NCBI GenBank assembly: GCA_013330015.1
Contig: DUJC01000105.1
Location: 1 to 11,075 of the forward strand
Length of the DNA: 11,075 nt
Reading direction: 5' to 3'
From: Candidatus Poseidoniaceae archaeon
Lineage (GTDB): Archaea > Thermoplasmatota > Poseidoniia > Poseidoniales > Poseidoniaceae
A program made the position numbers and the translations under genes. This document shows, one piece after another, positions 7,601-11,075 of this stretch; positions within the stretch are counted from its first letter, which is position 1; every line of letters begins with the position of its first letter. The notes beneath the pieces are model-generated. The model worked only from the letters and a program-made list of their open reading frames with translations, searched no databases and was not told the DNA's origin.

Positions 7601-7689
7601 ACGACATCAGTATTAGCGTCACTACTTCCGAAACAACCGGAGAGCATCAACAGCGTCAGCAAAATAGCGAGGAAAGGCTTGTTGGCCAT
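4648..7689 (-). CDS. Lipoprotein with TSP3-repeat stalk and C-terminal PNGase F-like glycoamidase domain
   Basis: PNGase F-type enzymes cut the bond between asparagine and the first GlcNAc of N-glycans. The 1013-residue protein starts with a lipoprotein signal (lipobox LSGC, C19). Residues about 35-235 are beta-rich and Ig-like, 239-505 are Asp-rich TSP3 repeats, and 510-695 form a Cys-free middle domain. About 696-1010 match both halves of PNGase F. Conserved there are CHEWD (D764, equivalent to PNGase F D60), NCAEFC (E898, equivalent to E206), W835, GRAGWC (R946), and the cysteine pairs 743/760, 896/900 and 926/950 that correspond to the three known disulfides. A further pair, C772/C780, is extra. 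The position of PNGase F E118 appears to be S833, and R61 is Y765, so activity or specificity may differ. It would act on the outer face of the membrane. It is the last gene of the minus-strand group, 30 nt after the membrane-protein gene, with no clear Shine-Dalgarno and a palindrome over its start. Confidence 0.85.
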   Translation of the reverse strand: MANKPFLAILLTLLMLSGCFGSSDANTDVVEDEPVPIPFTLTAEWDKESITGELDEIANLNVLLETTGVGDYSVEASITHSGEAVSQSEYSITKKTTSISVVLLPNEPGTYVVDLTIVPTEGDLIGMTNTIEILLPEEGTTSIVAPQFLVVEAAMIVLQGQVLHQALETCTSVIEISEEDSSVTTNTLPLQDDGSFSYILTDLDVRTETFFVRTSAVCGEYTVTEDSKNITIIVEENNDSDGDGIQDSVDLCPDGYGESDGWASNAQSDADQDGCRDYDEDLDDDNDGILDANDGCTSTLGWTSTQENDRDQDGCHDDSNDDDDDGDGILDVNDACLDGEINWPANLYNDWDQDGCNDLLEDTDDDNDGEPDATDTCPKGRSNWQAERTMSTDFDMDGCYDATEDVDDDNDNVNDVNATGATLDLCPTTPANATDVDEFGCAAIERDTDGDGVNDLVDACEGTPSGLTVNAVGCADLDGDGVFENVDICADSPSRWTIDVDGCAIVQKSVQWTAGTSVNGPMDIVPTFTVPTLDGTFAFQNKWTGNDVYLFMFKYTDGSGNSNSATWSTNPGTFIRNLPDNTHLFYGSFDSSYHNDVLSRKSDVEARLNPSEEEQWDGRIHYIDMDASNIQGGLGQMISNFNSPFFMGIDRFQRARDTGSIYAWVSQTNDPFHYTYEPHQWNAEFEPEIRMQDTGIDVVSLYDFERHAGGWGANHNSYRNATFTLPENLSSYDTLEVFHEHACDERANRYQKSDGSYGGCHEWDYLAHLYICDEDNSSVCGTEFMRWITTYGREGRWLTDISPYLFMLEDDQERRFRYKGANKGDLTIKFLFSNWGSGERAFDAEFGFTGGQFDGTYNNESRYVRSMNFTVPSETTRVEIVATITGHGFQKDDANCAEFCDHQHHYYMDSHHTYEWHPIVYSSTGCENEVNNGVVANQFGSWPFGRAGWCAGQDVKQWSFDITSWVDMNGQNNELTYRGLFNGQEYNPTGESSKGGRNIVAEIWVVFYTNSTT
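6175..6975 (-). repeat. TSP3-like Asp-rich repeats coding for the lipoprotein stalk
   Basis: This stretch encodes residues 239-505 of the lipoprotein. Four long units of 40-43 residues begin at DADQDGC (269), DRDQDGC (309), DWDQDGC (350) and DFDMDGC (393). Each is followed by an E/D-D-x-D-D-D-N/G-D loop and a Cys, and preceded by a conserved Trp (W262, W302, W343, W384). Shorter DxDGDGV units follow at about 447-455 and 476-484. Each long unit carries two Asp loops fit for calcium and paired cysteines. The likely role is a rigid, calcium-stabilised spacer that holds the PNGase-like domain away from the membrane. Confidence 0.8.
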
Positions 7690-7704
7690 GTACCCTACAT
7701 GGCC
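7684..7704. promoter_or_regulatory. Perfect inverted repeat over the lipoprotein start codon
   Basis: The arms GGCCATGTA (7684-7692) and TACATGGCC (7696-7704) are perfect complements separated by CCC. On the minus strand the lipoprotein ATG (7689-7687) lies in the second arm, and a second ATG, followed at once by TAG, lies in the first arm. In RNA it would form a 9-bp stem that buries the start codon; in DNA it could be an operator for a dimeric repressor. The repeat is certain; the function is inferred. Confidence 0.4.
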
Positions 7705-7719
7705 CTAAAGGACATCAAT

Positions 7720-8853
7720 CTAACGTTCGCCGATGAAGAACTGTTCTGTTCTGGGATCGTTGATTTCAAGGTCTTTGAGGTGAACGATTGAATCCGGAAA
7801 TTGAACATGAACTGGGCAAACCCAAAGCAGAGGCATTTGCTTGTTTCTTTTAATCTTCAAAATAAATTCCCAATGGATACGGTGGAGTGGCGAATTGACG
7901 GTTCCAGGCCACGATTGGTGTGGAGGCGTTATGGAAAACGTACCATCCTTTTCAATTTTCGAGGAACCACCTTCAGCAGAAAATCGCATTGGTCGCAAAA
8001 AAACACCACCTTGGATATCCTTTCTCTCGATTGGCGAATCTTCACCACCTGCAGTACCGTCATCTAGACTTGCTTCCCAGTGATGTGGTAACGGTGTAGA
8101 GAGACCGACAGGTGGTTGTGAACCCTCCGTTGTATTGGAGAGTTCAATGAGAGCCTCTCTTGATGGTGGAAGAGTACCTACTTGCCAATGACAGGATATT
8201 GATTTGCAATCAGGTAATTCTTCGGGCAATTTAATGCGGCCAGACAATGGCTTTCCACTGACAATCGGCAAATCGAATTCGACCACTGGTTGCTCTATTG
8301 GTGTTCGAAAGAAGTCTTGTTGACGCTTGAGATCGACGAAATTAGCAATTAATCGGAGTACAATTGGTAACATCAGTATGGGTACAACAATAATACTCAG
8401 TATGGGGTAATCTAGAAGACCGATCTGTAGGCTTTTCGTTCCAACGCTTGGTATGCCTATGCTACTTAACAACGGTTCCAAGAAGAGGTAGACAAGTGTC
8501 GCAAGAAGAAGAATTACCGCAGCATTGATCATTCTTCGAGCAATACCATGGAGTTTGTTTGGAAGGATGTACCAACCTCTGCGTTGTTGTTTCACAAGTT
8601 CAACAAATGGTTTGCCATCTGTAAGGAATTCAGTCATTCGATCATAGGATTCTCCGTTGTTGTCAATAATGGTTCGTTCAATCAACCATCCTTCTGAACT
8701 TTGAATGGTGTATGGTGGTAACACCTTGACTACTTCATCATCGCTAAGATTGGAGGCGATTTCATCTTCAAAGATCGGTGCAGCATTGGCATTCAATCGT
8801 TTATCATCAAACGGAGGATACCGAACGCGATGAACGATTGACCATGATGACAT
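7720..8853 (-). CDS. Uncharacterised membrane protein with two TM segments and a beta-rich C-terminal domain
   Basis: I do not recognise a named family. The 377-residue protein has an N-terminal soluble part (1-107), two hydrophobic segments (about 109-128 and 149-171) and a C-terminal soluble part (172-377); with no signal peptide, both ends are probably on the same side of the membrane. The C-terminal part has an arrestin-like or Ig-like pattern: GKPLSGRIKLPEEL at about 200-213, then CHWQVG, a Gly/Pro/Ser-rich insert, then FSITPPHQSWPG and RIHWEFILKIKRN and a final CPVHV strand. This recalls bacterial DUF3592-type proteins, which have two TM helices and a beta sandwich, but the link is weak. 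The start ATG has a good Shine-Dalgarno (GAGGAG, 5 nt spacing) overlapping the stop of the reductase gene. It is followed 30 nt later by the PNGase-like lipoprotein gene, so it is likely co-transcribed with both. No catalytic motif is visible. Confidence 0.75.
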   Translation of the reverse strand: MSSWSIVHRVRYPPFDDKRLNANAAPIFEDEIASNLSDDEVVKVLPPYTIQSSEGWLIERTIIDNNGESYDRMTEFLTDGKPFVELVKQQRRGWYILPNKLHGIARRMINAAVILLLATLVYLFLEPLLSSIGIPSVGTKSLQIGLLDYPILSIIVVPILMLPIVLRLIANFVDLKRQQDFFRTPIEQPVVEFDLPIVSGKPLSGRIKLPEELPDCKSISCHWQVGTLPPSREALIELSNTTEGSQPPVGLSTPLPHHWEASLDDGTAGGEDSPIERKDIQGGVFLRPMRFSAEGGSSKIEKDGTFSITPPHQSWPGTVNSPLHRIHWEFILKIKRNKQMPLLWVCPVHVQFPDSIVHLKDLEINDPRTEQFFIGER

Positions 8854-8858
8854 ATGCT

Positions 8859-8864
8859 CTCCTC
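8859..8864 (-). promoter_or_regulatory. Shine-Dalgarno site of the two-TM membrane protein
   Basis: On the minus strand GAGGAG lies 5 nt before the ATG at 8853 and overlaps the TGA stop (8865-8863) of the upstream reductase gene. It supports this start and suggests translational coupling, the same arrangement as at pepP-mqnC. Confidence 0.7.
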
Positions 8865-10080
8865 AGGTGAACAGAAGCTTAACTCCTGCTTGCAAAGCCA
8901 ATTTACGGAATGCTGGAACTTTCTTCAATAGTGCAAGACCTAACGGAACTGGCTTTTCAATATCGCCAATTTCGTTGATGAGGGATATTACCTCAGGTTT
9001 CGCAAAGTTAGCAAAATGTTCATCCAACTCTTCGTCTGTTCGGGTAGAAACCAGGAGGTCTCTTAGTGCCCGAGCACGATCTTGTTCCTTCTTCATTTTA
9101 GGCCACGAGGATTTTGTGATTGATTTCAAACTCTTTTCAGATAATTCATTCAAATTAACATGTTTGACAAGTTTATCAGCAATTGATGAGATCTGTTTGA
9201 AACCAGGTCCGAGCCCCCCACCAGTTGTCGGTTTCGCCATACCTGCAGCATCACCAATAACGAGTACTCGATCTTTGAAGGGTCTACGAATCATCCCTGA
9301 GGGGACTGGTCCACAGTATCGTGCCGTTTCTGTGATGTTCTTAAATCGGTCTTTCCACAATGGATGTTTGAGGAGATCATTGTAGCAGTCAAGCACCGTA
9401 CGCCCATCGAGAAGGTCTGCTTTTGACCAAAGACCGATTCGATGTGTGCCGTTTCCTGATGGAATCACCCACGCGAAGAATCCTGGAGCTATAGTTGAAC
9501 CACTGTACATTTCGAGCCACCCATCTTGGCCTTCATAACCAATAACTTCGGTTTGAAATCCAATCATCATTTCTTTTGGATAGCCCATCTTAAATCGACG
9601 ACGTACCCATGAATGTGCTCCATCACAACCGATGAGTAGCTTTGCTCTTAACGTCATTGTTTCTTGAGTGCGTTGGTTGACGATATCAATGACTACACCG
9701 TCTTCGACAACGTCTGCAGATGTTGGTTGAGATTCGAGAATGAGATCTGCTCCCGCCGCAAGGCCTTGTTGAACAACGGTTTGATCGAATCTTTTTCTGC
9801 AGACAACATACGTTCTCAACTCCCCTTCACGTCCGACAGGTACAAGTGTGCCAGATGGTCCATGGATAAGCGCCCCATCGACGTCTTCAACAACCGTATC
9901 GTATGCTTCTACAGCATCCATTGCACTTGGTGTTACAAGGCCTGCACATTGGAATGGTCTACCGACTTCATTGTGTTCTTCAACCATCAAAACAGAAAGT
10001 CCACGTTCGCACAAAAGACGTGCAGTATAACCGCCAACTGGACCGGCACCAATGATAACAACATCATAGTCGTAGTCCAT
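8863..10080 (-). CDS. Geranylgeranyl reductase family FAD-dependent oxidoreductase
   Basis: A flavoprotein of the FixC/geranylgeranyl reductase family (COG0644). In archaea such enzymes reduce the double bonds of geranylgeranyl chains in ether lipids, or of polyprenyl chains of quinones. From the ATG at 10080 it has 405 residues. The N terminus is an FAD-binding Rossmann motif (GAGPVGG, 11-17) ending in an acidic strand (VEEH). Next come the family's QCAGLV with C45, a second FAD contact GCDGAHS (151-157), the GDAAGMAKPTTGGGLGPG region (276-293), and a basic C-terminal part. No signal peptide or TM segment is seen, so it is likely a peripheral membrane enzyme. The frame extends upstream to a TTG at 10149, which would add 23 residues and overlap the topoisomerase gene. 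I prefer the ATG because homologues start just before the Rossmann strand. Whether it acts on lipids or menaquinone cannot be told from sequence. Confidence 0.88.
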   Translation of the reverse strand: MDYDYDVVIIGAGPVGGYTARLLCERGLSVLMVEEHNEVGRPFQCAGLVTPSAMDAVEAYDTVVEDVDGALIHGPSGTLVPVGREGELRTYVVCRKRFDQTVVQQGLAAGADLILESQPTSADVVEDGVVIDIVNQRTQETMTLRAKLLIGCDGAHSWVRRRFKMGYPKEMMIGFQTEVIGYEGQDGWLEMYSGSTIAPGFFAWVIPSGNGTHRIGLWSKADLLDGRTVLDCYNDLLKHPLWKDRFKNITETARYCGPVPSGMIRRPFKDRVLVIGDAAGMAKPTTGGGLGPGFKQISSIADKLVKHVNLNELSEKSLKSITKSSWPKMKKEQDRARALRDLLVSTRTDEELDEHFANFAKPEVISLINEIGDIEKPVPLGLALLKKVPAFRKLALQAGVKLLFT

Positions 10081-10120
10081 GTCATCAGACAATGGACCGA
10101 ACTTCAAGAAGTTTCTTCTC

Positions 10121-11075
10121 TTACTCACGCTTTGCGAAGCGATATCCAATACGCTGGTTTTTCTTCAAATAGAGGATAGCCGTGTATGGATTTCCGGTTT
10201 TCTTTGCGATCAAATCATCAAATGGGCCAATTTGCCCCTTTTCGATCAATTCTTTCGCCTCTTCTCGTGTAATCACTCGTTTTGATATTTCTCGAGGAAT
10301 ATCGATTTTACAACCGGTTGCACTTGTCCTTGGTCTGTAGTGAGTTTCTGTTTCATAGATTTCTGCACCGAATTTTGGACAAACCGCAACAACGCCTGGT
10401 TGCACCTCGAATTTTCGTGCATCGGCAGCAGCTTCTCGTGGGGGGAATTCAAACCCGACTTTGTTGCCTTCAAGAACAAGATAAGCAGGGAACGGACGAC
10501 CGCGACGTGAGATGAAATCTTCAATGAGTGGTGATTTACCATCGACCAAAATTGATTTCGCCTCGTCTCTATTGATTTCTCGCTTACAAATAACCTTTCC
10601 AACACCTGAAAATTTACAGGTTTCTTGATCGCAAGCATAGTGCGTATCAGTTTCACGAATCGTACCATCGCATTTCGGACATGGACAGATTGCCTCATCA
10701 GATGAATTCGCCCGATTACCGGTCGATTTTGAGGATGTTACTTTCCCTTCAGTCGAGATCATAATGGATGTCTCGTAAGCCTCCCCATTTCGATTGAAGA
10801 ACCCATGCAAGTCCGTCAACTCCTTTTGTTCAAGTAGACGTTTCGCCGTAGAACGATCGAACCAACGACCGCTGGTGTCCTTCCAGAACACAAACGAACA
10901 CCCTTTTTCCTTCCCTTCATTCTTTTCGCATGTATAGGAGAGTGCTGTTTCTATAATCTCAGATGCACACTGAGGGCAGTTACCAATTGATTCATCTTGA
11001 ACAAACAACTGACTCCGATCATGGTCTCTGACTCGAGTAACCAAATCGGTTGTTTGTTCAACAATGTTTTCCATG
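10121..11075 (-). CDS. C-terminal part of a type IA DNA topoisomerase with three zinc-ribbon repeats
   Basis: The frame is open to the window edge. The ATG at 11074 is probably internal, because the first residues (MENIVEQTTDLVTRVRDHDR) resemble the end of the catalytic core of type IA topoisomerases. The 317 visible residues carry three copies of the topoisomerase C-terminal repeat (Toprim_Crpt type): residues about 32-115, 129-212 and 231-317. Each has a zinc ribbon, then an AK-x-L-L/I-x-x-G/K helix and an F/Y-x-A-x-L strand. Repeat 1 has cysteines at 33, 36, 49 and 59; repeat 2 at 132, 135, 148 and 153. Repeat 3 keeps only C232 and C255, with F235 in the second position, so it probably does not bind zinc. 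These repeats bind single-stranded DNA in related enzymes, which relax negative supercoils or decatenate DNA. The active-site Tyr is outside the window, so topoisomerase I and III cannot be separated. The next gene starts 40 nt downstream. Confidence 0.85.
   Translation of the reverse strand, partial: MENIVEQTTDLVTRVRDHDRSQLFVQDESIGNCPQCASEIIETALSYTCEKNEGKEKGCSFVFWKDTSGRWFDRSTAKRLLEQKELTDLHGFFNRNGEAYETSIMISTEGKVTSSKSTGNRANSSDEAICPCPKCDGTIRETDTHYACDQETCKFSGVGKVICKREINRDEAKSILVDGKSPLIEDFISRRGRPFPAYLVLEGNKVGFEFPPREAAADARKFEVQPGVVAVCPKFGAEIYETETHYRPRTSATGCKIDIPREISKRVITREEAKELIEKGQIGPFDDLIAKKTGNPYTAILYLKKNQRIGYRFAKRE

Noticed and set aside
4648..7689. Recent horizontal insertion of the PNGase-like gene as a mobile element
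   Set aside because: No transposase, integrase, flanking direct repeat or att-like site is visible, and base composition looks like that of the neighbours. An old transfer of the domain cannot be excluded.
10100..10113. Palindrome AACTTC-AA-GAAGTT upstream of the reductase start, as an operator
   Set aside because: A 6-2-6 palindrome is expected more than once by chance in 11 kb, and there is no matching TATA box or second copy to support a regulatory role.
10081..10149. Upstream TTG start for the reductase (23 extra residues)
   Set aside because: It uses a weak start codon, overlaps the preceding gene by 29 nt and adds a basic leader not expected before the Rossmann motif. The ATG at 10080 is preferred, although no strong ribosome site confirms it.
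10121..11075. A complete stand-alone zinc-ribbon protein starting at the ATG at 11074
   Set aside because: The first 20 residues look like the end of a topoisomerase core and the frame reaches the window edge, so a truncated topoisomerase is the simpler reading.

Overview
The window looks like a piece of a moderately AT-rich archaeal chromosome, most likely a planktonic euryarchaeon of the Marine Group II / Poseidoniales type. Reasons: a geranylgeranyl-reductase-family flavoprotein, two large secreted or lipid-anchored proteins with long Asp-rich thrombospondin type 3 (TSP3)-like calcium-binding repeats, a TATA-like box placed for a leaderless mRNA, Shine-Dalgarno motifs overlapping upstream stop codons, and dense gene packing. 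The taxonomic call is inference from gene content. I see no tRNA, rRNA, CRISPR array, insertion sequence or phage gene, and no gene-free stretch longer than about 40 bases.

The plus-strand half (2-4669) holds four genes: the C-terminal end of a TSP3-repeat surface protein; a 509-residue secreted protein with PKD/Ig-like domains and one C-terminal membrane anchor; an M24B Xaa-Pro aminopeptidase (PepP-like) with all metal ligands; and the radical SAM enzyme MqnC of the futalosine route to menaquinone. The first two are 3 nt apart. pepP probably has its own leaderless promoter. mqnC follows pepP by 9 nt with its Shine-Dalgarno overlapping the pepP stop.

The minus-strand half (11075 down to 4648) also holds four genes, read toward the first set: the C-terminal part of a type IA DNA topoisomerase with three zinc-ribbon repeats (the last degenerate); a geranylgeranyl-reductase-family FAD protein; an unrecognised two-TM membrane protein; and a 1013-residue lipoprotein. 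The lipoprotein has an N-terminal lipobox, Ig-like region, TSP3 stalk, a Cys-free middle domain and a C-terminal PNGase F-like glycoamidase domain. The two gene sets meet tail to tail with a 22-bp coding overlap that carries an inverted repeat.

The most notable item is the PNGase F-like lipoprotein. It keeps the counterparts of the catalytic Asp60 and Glu206 and all six disulfide cysteines of bacterial PNGase F, but Glu118 appears replaced by Ser. Together with the surface proteins and PepP it suggests (inference) a cell that binds and processes glycoproteins outside the membrane and finishes proline-containing peptides inside. MqnC and the prenyl reductase point to a menaquinone-type respiratory quinone and saturated isoprenoids.
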